A DNA stretch of 64,000 nt from Diospyros lotus (Eukaryota; Streptophyta; Magnoliopsida; Ericales; Ebenaceae). Positions 10,884-25,800 of this stretch are shown here, in pieces. The translations under genes were made by a program, and so were the position numbers. Under the pieces are notes generated by a model, which did not search any database, had not been told where the DNA came from, and worked only from the letters and a program-made list of their open reading frames with translations. The stretch is from positions 16,607,383 through 16,671,382 of the forward strand of contig NC_068339.1 in the NCBI RefSeq assembly GCF_014633365.1. The letters are read 5' to 3'. How positions within the stretch are numbered: position 1 is the first letter of the stretch; every line of letters starts with the position of its first letter.

Positions 10884-13800
10884 AGAAAGAAAGAAGATAT
10901 TTTAGGCACTTCCATTCAGACAAGATCAAAAGCTCATGATATCATCCGACAGATGCTGGCTAGCTTGGGTGACCCTTATACACGATTTCTTTCACCCAAT
11001 GAGGTAATCACTTTTCTTTCACCCAATGAGGTAATCACTTTTTGGTATATAACTTTTTTGGGCTTGCTTATGTTTAGACAACTTTTTTTTTTTTTTTTGT
11101 TGGGGGGGGGGGGGGGGGCGTAAATGATTGTTCTCTTGTCATTTTTTATGTTGTTCTAATTTAAGAAATAGCTGAATCATATTGGAAAAATGAGATGGTA
11201 TAAGAACATGTATGTGTATGTTTATAACTATGAATGAATTGTATGCCTAACTTTATAGAAATGCTATCATCTAATGCTGTTCTCACAATCTGTTTGCCAT
11301 TGTATTCTATGCATCTTATATTTTGTGGATTACGGGTAACTTCATTTTGATTTTGTCAACGATTAGGAGATAAAGCCTTATTTATTTTAAGTTTTTTAAT
11401 TCTTATATAAATCTGTAAACTATAAAGTTATCCAGTCCCTACTAATTAGGATTGTAATATGTTCCTAGTTTTTAGGAGAATTATTAGGAGATTTCTTGTA
11501 TATTTATTAGCTTACACACGGAATAGAAAAATCAAGTAATTCTATTCTCTTTAAAGTTCCTTTTAACATGGTATCAGAGTTGGCCTTCTAAGGGGCTTCT
11601 TTTTCGGGCCTCCAGTGCCTTTCTCAGGTACCACCACCTTAGGTGGATAATCAAGGCCTCATTTGCCTATGTTCTTCACCCGATAAGCCCTATTTGGCTT
11701 CCTTTTTTCTTACCCAATTTTTGATCATTTATCCTTTCACCCGATAAGATAGGATGTCTGTTGTGTTTGCCTAGAGTTTATGTGATAGAAGATCGGTAAT
11801 ATATTGGAGCTGCATCGGCTAGAAGATTAGATCAATTGGGTTTAAAATGCCAAGTGTAATTATTTAGTATTTCGGGGGGCCTAATTGTAATATCCCAATA
11901 ATAGTTAGTTATATTGGGGTGTTCGCCCTTTCTATAAATAAGAGGGCATGGGAGGCAGTCGAGGGGCATTCCAAAGAGAGTTTCTATTTCATCTATGATC
12001 GAGTAGTGATTTCATTCTTGAGAAAGAAAGGTTGAGTGTTTCCTGTGTAGTGTTGGGAGAATGAGTTGTGTGTACTCGGAGATATAGATGAGGGTTAGAA
12101 GCTTGATGTACTGATCGATTTATCTAAATAAAGACTGCTCTGTGGGGTGTTGGCTGCTGGATGTAGGTTTGCTAAAGGCATTCTGAACCAGGATAAATCT
12201 CGTCTCTTTGCTGGTTTGACTTATCTTTCTGTTATGTCATATTTCATTTTGTTTTGTTCTGATTACTTAATTGTTTCTAATTTTATGAATGTGTAAAAGA
12301 ATTTGAGTGGGAATTCTCTTCGAGTTGGTCCTGTTTGAGAGTCCTAATGTCAACAATGTCTGCTGTCTCTAACACGAATCCAACATTGGAGATGATGGAA
12401 AATAGTAGCACCACGGAGGTTCAGTTTACTGGAATGGGCAGTACAAGCAATGGAGGAGAGTTGCAAAATCTTCGGGCGACCTACCGGTTGAATGGGAAAA
12501 ATTATCTGAAGTGGTCCCAGTTGATCCGTACTTTTCTCAAGGGAAAAGGGAAACTAAGTCATCTCTTGGGGACTGGTCCTAAGGAGGAAGATCATATGCT
12601 TGCAACATGGGATGAGGAGGATTCCTTAGTAATGTTATGGCTATGGAATTCAATGGTACCAGAGATAAGTGATACGGTGATATTCTTAACAACTGCAAGA
12701 GACATATGGGAGGTAGTCAAGCTCACCTATTCCAAGGTGAAAGATGCTGCACAAATTTACGAAGTAAGGACTAAGATTGCTGCCACCAAACTGAGTATGC
12801 CAATACACTGCAAACTTTATGTCAAGAATTGGATCATTTCCAATGCCTTAAGATGAAATGCAGTGAACATGCAACATTATAAAAAAGGTTTGTGGAGAAA
12901 GAAAGAACCTACGATTTCTTAGCTGGACTTAATATGGATTTGATGTGGTAAGAGTTCAAGTTCTTGGTAAGGAAGATTTACCCCCTTTAAATGAAGTAAT
13001 CTCTATAATCTGGGTTGAAGAAGGGAGAAGGGGAGTGATGCTAGATGACTCTCCAATAGAGAGATCAACACTAGTATCACTAAAGGCTCCTAAAAGGGGT
13101 CTTAAAGAGGAGAAGAAAGCTGGGGATAGAGACTTTCTATGGTGTGCCTTTTGTAAAAAACCTAGGCATACTATAAAGAGATGCTGGAAGTTACATGGAA
13201 AACCACAGTTGGGGGGCCAAAGCCAAGCCTACATGGCTAATATGACTAGCAACCAACATTAAGTAGAACAAAAAGGATCAGAACAAAGAGAAGGCTTGGA
13301 TCTCAACCGGGCAGAAATTGAGAAGCTAAGGAATTTTCTAGAATCTCTTGTCAAGAAAGAAAAAGGTACCTGTTCTCTTGCACTTACAGGTATTTCCTCT
13401 CATTCTTTTACCCTACATGCTTCAGGGATAACACAACCTAACTCTTTGATGCTCGACTCTGGGGCAACAGATCATATGACCCCTCTTTCCCATTATTTCA
13501 TTATCTACAACCCTTGTTCAAGTTCCAAGAAAATAACCTTGGCAGATGGGTCTTTAACTACCGTTGCCGGCCAAGGAAATATCATTCTCAATGAGTATCT
13601 TACACTCAAGAATGTTCTCCATGTTCCTAAATTATTCATTAACCTTATTTCCATTCAAAAACTGGTTCTGGACAATAATTGCAGTGCTAACTTTTATCCT
13701 ACTTTCTGTGAAATTTAGGGACAGGAATCGAAGAAGATGATTGGGCTTGCTAAGTCTAGGGCTGGCCTATAATATCTTGAGGGACCAAATGAGCAAGAAA

Positions 13801-16800
13801 AAAAGGAAAAAGTGAATTTTGTGTCATGTTTGGTGCAATCTAGTAGAGATCAGATTTGGTTACATCAATATCACTCCTCATTTTTTACTCTTAGGGTCAT
13901 GTTTCCAGCTTTATTTAGGGGTCTTGATGTTAAAAATTTTCAGTGTTCAGTTTGTGAATTTGCTAAACATAAGAGACTGACTTATCCTTCATCGAATAAA
14001 AGAACTTCTATTCCATTCTTTCTCATTTATAGTGATGTTTGGGGCCCTACAACTGTTCCCAATATTTCTAGGGCACGGTGGTTTATATGGTGTTTGTGGA
14101 TGATTGCACCTGAGTGATGTGGTTATTCCTTATGAAAAATAAATCTGAAGTGAGCAATATTTTTCCTAACTTCTATAACATGATTTACTACTCAATTTGG
14201 AGTGAAAATCAAGAGACTAAGATCTGATAATACCAAAGATTTCTTTAACCAAACCTTATCAATTTTTTTTCCAACCAAAAGGGATTATCCATGAGTCATC
14301 TTGTCCCTATACTCCTCAACCAAATGGGGTAGTTGAGAGGAAAAATGGGCATCTATTGGTTGTTACTAGAGCACTCCTTTTTCACCACAAGGTTCCTAAA
14401 CACTATTGGGGAGAAGCAGTTCTAACTGCCACATCCCTCATCAATCAGTTGCCTTCCCAAACTCTTGACTCTCTTAGCCCTATGTAGCTCTTAACCAAAC
14501 ACTTCCCTGATATTCATATCCCTAGTTGCTGGAAACCAAAATTTTTGGGTGTATATCATTTGTCCATATTCATAATCCTCATAGAGGCAAGTTAGACCCT
14601 CGAGCTCTAAAATGCATCTTCATTGGATACTCATCTACCCAAAAAGGCTATAGATGGTGTGAAGCTTAGGAAGTAGACCTAGCTTTTAATATGTATAAAA
14701 CCACTTAATTAAATTCATAGACTATACACCTATATACCTATATATATACACAAATACAATGGGCCATGGGCTCTATCATAGGATTAACCCTAGACTATAA
14801 CCATATAACTCAACACTCCCCCTCATGCTGGAGTATATATATCATATGCGCCAAGCTTGCTACAAATATACTCAATTTGAGAACCTCTGAGAGACTTAGT
14901 GAAGACATCTGCTAACTGATAATTGGAATTGACAAAATTTGTGGTAATACAGCCAGATAAAATCTTCTCTCAGATGAAGTGACAATCTATCTCGATATGT
15001 TTGGTCCTCTCATGAAAGACTGGATTGGAAGCAATATGTAATGCAGCTTGATTGTCGCAAATTAATCTCATCTGTGATATCTCCCCAAACTTGAGCTCTT
15101 GAAGCAATTGTTTTAACTAGATAAATTCACATGTTGCCAAGGCCATAGCATGATATTCTGCTTTGGCACTCGACCTAGCAATAACCACTTGCTTCTTACT
15201 TTTTCAAGATACTAGGTTTCCTCTAACCAGAACACAATATCCTGAAGTAGACCGTCTATCAGAAGGAGAACCTGCCCAATCAGCATCAGAATATCTGACT
15301 ACTTGAGTATGACCTCTGTCCTCATATAATAGTCCTCTACCTAGAGCTTCCTTAATATACCTGAGAATCCAGACTACCGCATCCCAGTGGCTATCACAAG
15401 GAGACTGTAAAAACTGACTGACAACACTGATTGAGAAAGAAATATCTGGGCGAGTGATAGTGAGATAATTAAGTTTTTCGACTAGCTTGCGGTATCTTCT
15501 AGGATCAGCAAGAGGCTCCCCTTGTTCTGGTAAGAGCTTTACATTAGGGTCCATAGGAGAATCTATAGGTTTACAACCAAGCATCCCAGTTTCTTCCAGA
15601 ATGTCTAACACATACTTCCGTTGAGAGATAACAATACCAGAACTGGACTGAGTAACTTCTATGCCAAGAAAGTATTTAAGTAACCCCAGGTCCTTAGTTT
15701 GAAAATGATGGAAAAGATGTTTCTTTAACTGAATAATATCATCCTGATCATCACCGGTAATAACAATATCATCCACATAGACAACCAAGTATATACATCT
15801 CCCCTATGATTTGTGTTTATAAAAAACCGAATGATCAGACTCACTACGAGTCATATCCAAGTCTTGAATGACAGCACTAAAACGACCAAATCAGGCTCGA
15901 GGAGACTGCTTCAACCCATATAGTGAGCGACAGAGTTTACAAACCTGCCCAGACTCCCCCTGAGCAACAAACCCAGGAGGTTGCTCCATATAAATCTCCT
16001 CCTGAAGCTCACCATGTAAGAAGACATTCTTAATGTCTAGTTGATACAACGGCTAGTGGCGCATAGCTGCTATAGAGAGAAACAAACGCACATAGGACAT
16101 CTTAACAACAGGGAAAAAAGTGTCATCATAGTCAAGGCCATAAACCTGAGTATATCCTTTGGCAACCAAACGAGCCTTGAGGCGATCAACCTGCCCATCA
16201 GTACCCACCTTGACAGTATAGATCCACTGACAGTCGACAAGAGATTTCCCTAGGGGTAAAGGAACCAAATCCCAAGTACCATTGGAATGCAAAACAATCA
16301 TCTCATCCACCATTGCTTGTCGCCACCCCGGATAAAAAAGTGCCTCACTAACAGTCTTAGGTACTAAAATAGAGGATAAGGAAGACATAAAAGCACAAAA
16401 AGGAGACGAGAGACGGTGATAGCTAAGAAAATTATAAATGGGGTGAGAATAGCGAGAAGAACGGGTACCTTTCCGAAGGGCAATAGGAAGCATATCCTCA
16501 GAAGGCAAGACCGCGGTAAGTGGAGAGACTGGAGCAGGATGTGAGGCAGCAGGAGTCGCTAAAGTAGTAGGAGATGCGGGAGAAGGCGCAGGAACAACAT
16601 CTCCACTGGGAGGAGACCGAGGCTGATGACGCTGATGATAAACTTGCAATGGGGTAGAAGAAGGAACAAGGAGAATAGGAGCAGGAGGATTGCGGGAAGA
16701 GAGATGGCCTCAGAAATGGGTTGACACTCGGAATGAGGCGAAGAGTAGAAAGGAGACGACTCAAAGAAGGTAACATCCGCCGAAGAAAATAGCGACGTGT

Positions 16801-19800
16801 GTCAGGAGAATAACACCGATAACCCTTCTGAAGGCGAGAGTAACCAAGAAAAATGCACTTGATGGACCGAACAGACAATTTATCTTTACTGGGAGATAGA
16901 TTATGGACAAAACAGGTGCAACCAAAGACATGTGGAGGAAGAATATATAATGGTTGATCAGGAAATAAGAGAGAGTGAGGAATCTGGTGCTGAAGAACCA
17001 ATGATGGCATCTTGTTAATGAGATAGCAAGCAACAAGGACAACTTCAGCCCAAAAGCGAAAAGGGACATGATGATGTAGAATAAGAGTACAAGCAGTTTC
17101 AATCAAATGTCTGTTTTTATGCTCAGCAATCCCATTCTGTTGTGGTGTATATGCACAAGACGACTGATGCAAGATCTCCTGAGAAGACATAAAGGTAGTA
17201 AAGGGAATAGAAAAATACTTAGGGGCATTGTCACTGCACAATACTTGGACAGAGGTATGAAATTGAGTTTTGATTTCAACACAAAAGGATTCAAAAATTG
17301 AGAATAACTCAAAACGATTTTTCATTAAATATAACCATGTGTAACGAGAATAATCGTCGATAAACGTTACAAAATATTGAAAACCCAAAACAGACACGAC
17401 ACGACTAGGACCTCTGACATCGGAATGAACTAAAGCAAACGGGGACACAGCTCGATTATTGACACGCTTTGGAAAAGAAGTGCGAGACTGTTTTCCAAGT
17501 TGACAAGACTCACAATGAAAAGACGACAAACTAGATAAACTGGGGATCATCTTTTGAAACTTAGCCAAACTAGGATGTCCCAAACGATTGTGGAGAAGAG
17601 TAGGAGACTCAGTCACCGAGCAAGCAATAGGCAATGCAGGAAGGTTGAGATGATAGAGACCCTACAGCTCACATTCGATGCCAATCATCTGTCTCGTACC
17701 GCGATCCTGGATAGTAACAGAATGATCATCAAAGGTGATAGAACAATTTAAGGCACGCGTAAGTTTACTAATAGAGACAAGATTAAAGGGACAATGAGGA
17801 AGATAAATGACAGAATCTAAAGACAGAGAAGGTAAGGGTTTGGCAGTGCCAATAGCTTTAGCAACCGCTTTGGATCCATTGGCTAATGTTACAGAAGGTA
17901 AAGAAATAGAATTAGTAAAATGAGAGAACAAATGGGGATTACCAGAGATATGGTTAGAAGCACCTGAGTCTAGGACCCATGGTTCCAAAGAGGATGACTG
18001 AGCGAGACAGGCAGTGAAATCACCAGAGTGGGTGACAGAAGCAACTGTGGATGAGGTTTGCTGGGACGTCTTATACTTGAGATACTCATCATAGTCAGCC
18101 CCAGTGAGAAGGACAGCTTGCGGTGGATGACCATCAAAGGAATCAGATCGAGAACCATCAGTATGAGCAACATTAACATGAGGAGGGCGGCCATGCAACT
18201 TATAACACTGTTCCTTAGTATGCCCCCACTTGTGACAATAGTTACACTTGGGGCGTTTGCCCCGATTACCACGATCTCCGCCCTATTCGCCACTACTCTG
18301 AACCTGTGAAGCCATGATTGAATGATCACCTGCAAAAGAGGGAGGCACCGTAGGAACAGATGAAGCTCGAAGAAGACGAGAATACACTTCATCCATAGTA
18401 GGTACAGTAGGACTAGCAAGAATTTGATTACGAATAGGAGCAAGCTCAGGACCAATGGCAGCAAGAGTACACACCATGAAGAACTTATCCTGCTGAGCTA
18501 GATCCTCTGCAGCAGTCTTACCAGCAAGTAATAAGGAGTTAAATTCAGCTTTAATAGAGGCTATCCGACCAAGAAAATCAGGAAGAGTCAAACCCCTTGT
18601 CGTAAACTAAGCAGATTAGACACCATTGAATATAGCCATTGAATGTCATTAGTGTATAACGCCTTGACCTGAGCCCACAATTCACAGCACGTGGTATAGT
18701 TAGTATAGATCGGATGAAGAGAGAGATCAATTGACTGCCACAAGAGACTGCACAGCAGAGCATCAGCTCTCTGCCACTCAAGTTTGTTTGTGGTCACATT
18801 CTCGGCCTTGGTAGTTAGATGATCCTGTAAGCCTTGACCCATACACCATAGTTTAACCGCCTTGGACCAAGAGATATAATTGGAACTACCCATCAACTTC
18901 TCAGTAGCAATGGCTGGAGAGGGAGACAAAATACCAGAAAAGGAGCCGGATTTACTAGTACTAGCCATGTTGGATAAAATGGAGCCCTACAAGATCAACA
19001 TATCTGAAACAAATGGGTTAAATAAGCCAAAAAATAAAGGCTGGATGATCCAGCACAGAGAACAGGTGCGCTGGAGCGATGGCAGATGGCGGATGCTGAT
19101 GATCGGCTGCCGCGGATGGCGACGAAACCACCGGGGCTGGGATGGACTGAAGGAGGCGAGTCTAATGGTGAAGACGGCGTTGCGATCGGAGCACTGGTGA
19201 GAGAGATCGGAGCAAAAACGTCTTTGTGAACAGTGCGAGAGAGGCGGTGTGTGGTGGCGACAACGACGACGATCCTCCGAGGGTCAACAGATCGGAGGTC
19301 GGCGAACGCAATAGCAGTGGTGGTGTGCGTGATCGGTGGCCGGATGGTGAAGACCCGCAACTGACTAGTAGCGTGCGCGCGGTAGAAACGTAGTGGGTGG
19401 CGATGGCGGTGGCATGGCAGGCTGGGGCGGTTGGTGGCAACACGACCGACGGTGTTCGTCGGTGATGTGGGCTGCGGCGACGGCTAGGGTTTGTATGGTG
19501 GCTGCTAGGGTTTGTATTAAAAACTAAGGTTTGTATTTTGGCTCTGATACCATGTGAAGCTTAGGAAGTAAACCTAGCTTTTAATATGTATAAAATCACT
19601 TAATTAAATTCATAGATTATACACCTATATATATATATACAAATACAATGGGCCATGGGCTCTATTATAGGATTAACCCTAGACTATAACCATATAACTC
19701 AACAGATGGTACCATCCCCCTTCAAAAAAATTATGTCAGCTGATGTGACTTTTGTGGAAAACATGCCTTATTTTGATCATTCTCATAACAGCCAAACAGT

Positions 19801-22800
19801 CACAGACATAGACCCAATTTCATCTTAGCCTGATCTAGATTTTTCTTATTCTTTGTCTTATTCTGGTTTGGTTAATCCTAAGGATTCATCAAATATGACT
19901 CAGGAGGACCCTACTCCAAGTACTCCTCCCCTACAGGTCTATTCAAGACGGAAGCAGTTGGTTTTTAGCCCTATGCATATCCAAGAATCCAATTCATCTC
20001 CTGAACCTGCTATTAAGAACACTAACAGTTTCCTTGAAATCTCATCAGGTAAATCTCCTATTAATTCCTCTGGATCTATAACTAAACGTATTGAACCTGT
20101 GAGTGAGCCTGAAATCTCTCAAAGTGATCTTGAATTGCCTATTGCCCTTAGAAAAGGCACTAGGACCTGTACCAAGCATCCATTGCATCTATTTTTGTCC
20201 TATTCCAAATTATCTAACCCACATAAAACCTTTCTGACCAGCCTACATACCATACCTATTCCCAAACACTTTACCGAAGCTATTGGGGATGAGAATTGGA
20301 GGAATGCCATGGAAGTCGAGATGGCAGCCCTTGAAAAAAACCAAACTTGGGAATTGGTTCAATTACCTAAAGGAAAACACCCGGTGGGATGTAAATGGGT
20401 TTACACAGTTAAATATAATTTTGATGGGATATTAGACAGATATAAGGCTAGGATAGTAGCCAAAGGATACACTCAAGTATATGGTATAGATTACCTAGAC
20501 ACATTTGCTCCCGTTGCAAAGCTAAACACAGTTTGAGTACTCCTATCTCTAGTTGCTAATCTAGGATGGCCATTGTTGCATTATGATGTAAAAAATGCTT
20601 TCTTGCATGGAGACCTAGAAGAGGAAGTTTACATGGATTTACCACCAGGATATAGTCCAACTACCCAAGATCATGTAGCGTGCAAATTGAAAAAGGCTTT
20701 ATATGGTCTTAAACAATCTCCCAAGGCTTGGTTTGACCGGTTTATGAAAGTAATGCTTACTCTAGGGTATAAACAAAGTCAAGAAGACCACACTCTCTTC
20801 ATACATCACTCGTCCACAAGGGAGTAACAGCTTTACTTGTGCATGTGGATGATATTGTTGTGACTGAAAATGAACAAGGTAGGAATAAACTTAGGGAATG
20901 CCTAATTAAGGAGTTTGAAATTAAAGAATTGGGAAGATTGAAATACTTATTGGGCATAGAAGTTGCCCGCTTAAAAGAAGGCATCTTTATTTCACAACAA
21001 AAATATATTGTGAATTTGTTAACAGAAATCGGACTACTAGGTTGTAAGGCAGTTGAAACTCCAATTGAACCCATTCATAAATTGGGGGAAGTCTTAGATG
21101 ATAATGAAGTTGATAAGAGGGGTCCTACCAAAGGCTAGTGGGAAGACTAATTTACCTAGCTCATACTCGACCAGATATTGCATATGCAGTGGGGGTGGTT
21201 AGCCAATTCATGCATAATCCAAAAGAAACTCACCAAAGGGCAGTTTATAGAATATTGCATTATTTGAAAGGAACATCGGGAAAAGGTATTATGTTCAAAA
21301 GGGGAGAATGCATGATGCTTGAAGCCTATACTGATGCAGATTATGCAAGGTTAGTCGTGGACAAGAGATTTACATATGGGTCTTGTACCTTCCTAGGGGG
21401 TAACCTTGTGACTTGGAGAAGTAAGAAATAAGGTGTAGTGGCCTGGTCGAGTGCAGAGGCAGAATTCAGATTCATGACTCTAGGAGTTTGTTAGTTGTTT
21501 TGGTTGAAAATACTACTAGATGACTTGAAAATCACTTTGGTAGCACCTATGAGACTCTATTGTGACAACAAATCAACAATAAGTATTACTCACAATCCAG
21601 TCCAACACGACAAAGCTAAGTATGTTGAAAGGAACATACATTTTATCAAAGAAAAATTGAATAGTGGCTTGATTTGTACCCCATATATATCATCTTATGA
21701 ACAACTTGTAGATATTCTAACTAAAGGGTTACCCACAGCCATTCATTTATCAAAAGATGACTAGCAAGCTTGGAATGGATGATATCCATTCTCAATCTTG
21801 AGGGGGAGTGTCAACGATTAAAGTTTAAAGCTGGATGATTGGCTATCAAATAGAAAAGGACAAGGAGCCAAGAAGATAGGAGCTGATTAGAAAATAAAGC
21901 CTTATTTATTTTAAATTTTTTAATCTCTTATGTAAATCTGTAAATTATGAAGTTATCCAGTCCTACTAATTAGGATTGTAATATGTTCCTAGTTTTTAGG
22001 AGAATTATTAGGAGATTTCTCGTATATTTATTAGCTTACACACGGAATGGAAGAATCAAGGAATTCTATTCTCTTCAAAGTTCCTTTTAACAGATTCTTG
22101 GATTGATCAATAATAAAATAATTTATATGACCCTCCTTTGTAATTTTTTGCACCTTCTTTATCTCTCTCTCTCCACCCCTATTTCTTTGTTTGAAGTATA
22201 AATGGAAAAGCCACTTTGTTTGCTTGGATGCTTAGAAAGGAAAAGCCAGCACAGAAAGTATGTTTCTTTGCACTTTTGAGAAGTACTTTTAGAAGATAAA
22301 GCAGAAAATTAATTCTTTACCTCAAAAGAAAAAACTTTTATTTATAGAAGCAAAGAACAGCTTTCACTTTCTCATGCATGGCACATTCTTCTATTGCCCA
22401 AATTCAAATGTATATACATACACACACATACACTTGATAAGCCCTGTATCCAAAAAGATGTGCATGCAGCAAATAATGCATAAGTGTAAAATACCCAAGC
22501 TTACTTACATGGTGTGTATCATTTTTTGTATGCATACAAATAAAATAACCATGTATGTACCATCTCTCTTTTACTTTTATTGCGTACAATAACATCTAGT
22601 CTTCTTATGCATCTTTGGATATGCTTACATAAACATATTTGAGTACATACATCCATATCTATGTGGGAAGGCATAGAGACCTATTTTTTATGTGCTAGTT
22701 TATATCAATATGCATGTAGATATTAGTTATAGCATACTTGTTTGAGCATGTGTATGTCCTACATCTTAAAAAGTGTGTATATGAATGTGTATATGCATTT

Positions 22801-25800
22801 TAATTTTTCCCGATGATCTTATTCTACATAGTTTTATCACTGCAACTTCTATTAAAAAGATAATCATGATGTTATTCTCACTTTTGACAGCCCGAGGAAG
22901 TATAAGAAAAGTGTTACATGTGTTAGAGCAGTGCTGAGTAGGTGGACTGTGCTTTTTCTTCATTGTTTGGTTGGTAGAAAGGTGTTGGAGTTTTTCTTTT
23001 CTTATATGGTTATGGGTAATACAATGGCCTTTGCCAACCTTTGCATTGGATTTTTTTGCATGCATGAAGGCAGAGTTGCTTAGGGTTCAGCCATCACATG
23101 GTTTGCACTTTGATTTGCTTTTTTATTTTGATTTTGTGGTGTATATGGTGTGAGGGGAATAGGAGAGCCTTTGAAGGTTTAGAGAGTCAGAGTTTTTGTT
23201 TAAAGGGAAAGATTATTTCTTCTCTTTTTTCTTGGTTGGAGGTTGACTCTCCCTTTTTTGGTTATCCATTTTGTTGTTTATTGATGATCTCTTTGTTCTA
23301 GATCGTGGATAGTGTGAAGTTATAGTCCATATGTGCCTTGAGTACAGCGTTCAACCACCCCTGTAATTCAATCTTTAATAGTTTATGCATCATCATTTGT
23401 TGAAGAAATTATGACTTTAAAAAGCTACTATAAGATATGCTTCTACTCCCCTCCCCCCTCCATTCCCCCCTCCATTATATTATTCTATTTTGGTGAAATT
23501 AGAGAATACAAATATTTTCTTTTTACACCTTATGTTTGATGATGAATCAATCATGCAATAATTAAAACTTGGTGTTGGGAAATATTTTGCTACCAAAGAA
23601 CTGCTACAGAAAGACTTTTGGCACCATAACTTATTACTATTTAGGAACCATCTGGTCAGGAAGTGAACGTGCAGCAGTATCCCTCTAGCAAGACACCATG
23701 TGAAGGGCACTCTCATGTCCCTTAGCTATCAACTATGCAATTATGGTTCATTTGTGTCTCTTTAGGCTGGGCAGGGATAGGAGTGGCTCATGTCATGTCA
23801 TGATGTAGAATTACCTTAGTTGCCTTCTTACCTCTTTTAGTTAAATAACAGCAACAATTATATAAGCCTTAATCTCATTAATTGGGGTTGGCTACATCAA
23901 TTCTAGACCTCTATGCATATTTGTCTAGAATTCATGATGTTTGATCCAATAAGTTTTAGGCTGGTTGTTGGTTACCTAAGGCAACTATCCTCCAGTTGGG
24001 TTTGAGATTGGCTAGGAGGAACACCTTCAACACTAGAAGTGTTACAGGGATTACTTGATCCACAGTCTGAACTACTTCTTTTAGTTTAAAAAAAAAAAAA
24101 AAAAAAAACTCTTTTGGGTTTGGGAAATGCCATGTTCAACTTCTTAATTACTTATCAAATCTCTTTGTTTATGCAAGTCTAGTTGTTTCTGAATCATCAT
24201 TTTGTTTTTCTATTGAATTCCTTATCTCCCTATTACGTGTTCTCCTTTTCTTCAAATTTCTCATCATTGATTCAATGTCTCCTTGTTAGTCTTCAATTGA
24301 ATTACTTATTTCTGGCTAATTTTATTCATATCTAGAAAATTTTTGTTAAGTTAATTCCATCCCATTGGTTACCTTTTCCTTATGGTATTTTTTAACATCA
24401 TTGATTTATTTTCCAATTTTTTTCTTGTGTACCTGATTTTGATCCCTTTTATAAACATGTTTCTTTACTTATATGCTGTTCAGTTTTCTTATTCCATGGC
24501 ATATGTTACTTTCATCATTATTGAAAGTTCTCCAAGATGGCAAGGTATGACATGACTGGGATTGGAATAAACCTTAGGGAAGTTCCAGATGGGAATGGAG
24601 CTGTGAAAATGAAGGTGTTAGGGCTCATTTTGGATGGACCTGCCCATTCTGCTGGTGTGAAACAGGTTTGAAGCCAAAACTGTAGCTACAGATGCTATAT
24701 ACATTTGAAATATCTGTTTCTTTCTACTATGAATAGACTTTTGCTACTGAATCTTGCAATTGATTTAAAGCCAAAGTCAGTCTATGCTTATTTGAATGTT
24801 TAAATTTGCTATTAAATTTCCTTTTACCAAGTAATTTGCTTACCTGTATTAATTTGAGTATCTTTTAATTGGTGGCATAGCATATATATGCAATTCATGT
24901 GTGAATTTACTTGTCTATATTATTTCTTGGATGACTCATGTCGCTGAACCATATTTTGTCTCTTTTCACTTGGTTGAAGATGGACTCGTCCTTTTTGTGC
25001 ATCCTTTATGATGCAGGACCAGATGTGACTTTTAAAAAAAGATGGATTCCTTAGATTAGATGGATTCTTGTGATCAAGGACTAGAATTCCTATGTGACCA
25101 AGGATTAGGATTTATTATAGTTGTAACCTAACATAAATAGTCTTTTAAGAGATTTTGTAGGCAGCAATTTTTTATTCTATTTCAACTTTTGAGGTTTTCT
25201 TTCTTTTTTTTTTTTTTTGATATTTATGTTTGAGGTTTTGTTAAACCCTAAATTTAAGATCTTCATTTCAGAATTGACCTTACACTGTTTTTACCCAATT
25301 TTTGCATTTGTTTTTGCTGATTCTTCTTCCTATGCCACATCACTTTGTTTTATAGTTTATAGATGATTTAATAGTTCTTCATTGAGGATATGTGAACTTC
25401 CAGTTCCCTAGTCTTCTCTTCTATAGGGTTCAGCCCTTCAAGGAATTTTAGTAGTCATATACATCATTATTTATCAAAAACATTATGACATGTTCTCTTT
25501 TTTGGAAGGATATTATCTGTCAATATCTTAAAGTTGATTTCTACCATAGTTGTCAAAAGGGTAAGGCACACCGAGACCTAAAGGTGGGCAAGGTGAGGCA
25601 TGGGCTTTTTGGATGCCAGGTGCACATTTATTTAAAATTTGTATAAAATACTTAAATGCACCATTCTTTTCAGTATATTTCAATAGAGAGGTAAATGAAA
25701 ATCATATAAAAATAAATAAAAAATTAGAAGAAAGAAAAACATAAAATTGTTTTATTGTTACATAAAAACAACACAAAAAATTCATTGAAATTCAATAAAA

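Larger units (their letters stand above)
14658..19704 (-). mobile_element. Ty1/Copia element C4, nested in C3 integrase
   Basis: Short LTRs at 14658-14815 (158 bp) and 19553-19704 (152 bp) begin TGTGAAGC and end ACTCAACA. GATGG duplications lie at 14653-14657 and 19705-19709. The PBS complement GCTCTGATACCA (19541-19552) abuts the right LTR, and the purine tract complement CTCCCCCTCATG abuts the left LTR. Coding runs on minus: gag 18968 to about 18200, protease 18198-17662, integrase 17634-16498, RT 16649-16053 and on, RNase H 15788-15204. It is the best preserved Copia here, with only a few stops. Confidence 0.93.
11354..22092 (+). mobile_element. Ty1/Copia element C3, host of S1 and C4, in a CtpA intron
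   Basis: LTRs at 11354-11568 and 21809-22092 start TGTCAACGATT and end TTTTAACA. The PBS TGGTATCAGAG begins at 11569, and a purine tract (TTGAGGGGGAG) abuts the 3' LTR. Flanks GATTT (11349-11353) and GATTC (22093-22097) form a target duplication with one mismatch. The 5' LTR lacks 69 bp present in the 3' LTR, a deletion bounded by GATT repeats. The coding order is gag, protease, integrase, RT, RNase H on plus. The element is interrupted by solo LTR S1 at the gag start and by Copia C4 in integrase. Confidence 0.92.

Noticed and set aside
11759..12355. S1 as part of the normal C3 leader
   Set aside because: Its TG...CA ends and ATGTC duplication, and its similarity to S2, show that it is a separate insertion.
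22374..22595. Short frames on both strands near 22.4-22.6 kb
   Set aside because: Simple AT- and CA-rich sequence; no domain or splice signals fitting the CtpA gene.
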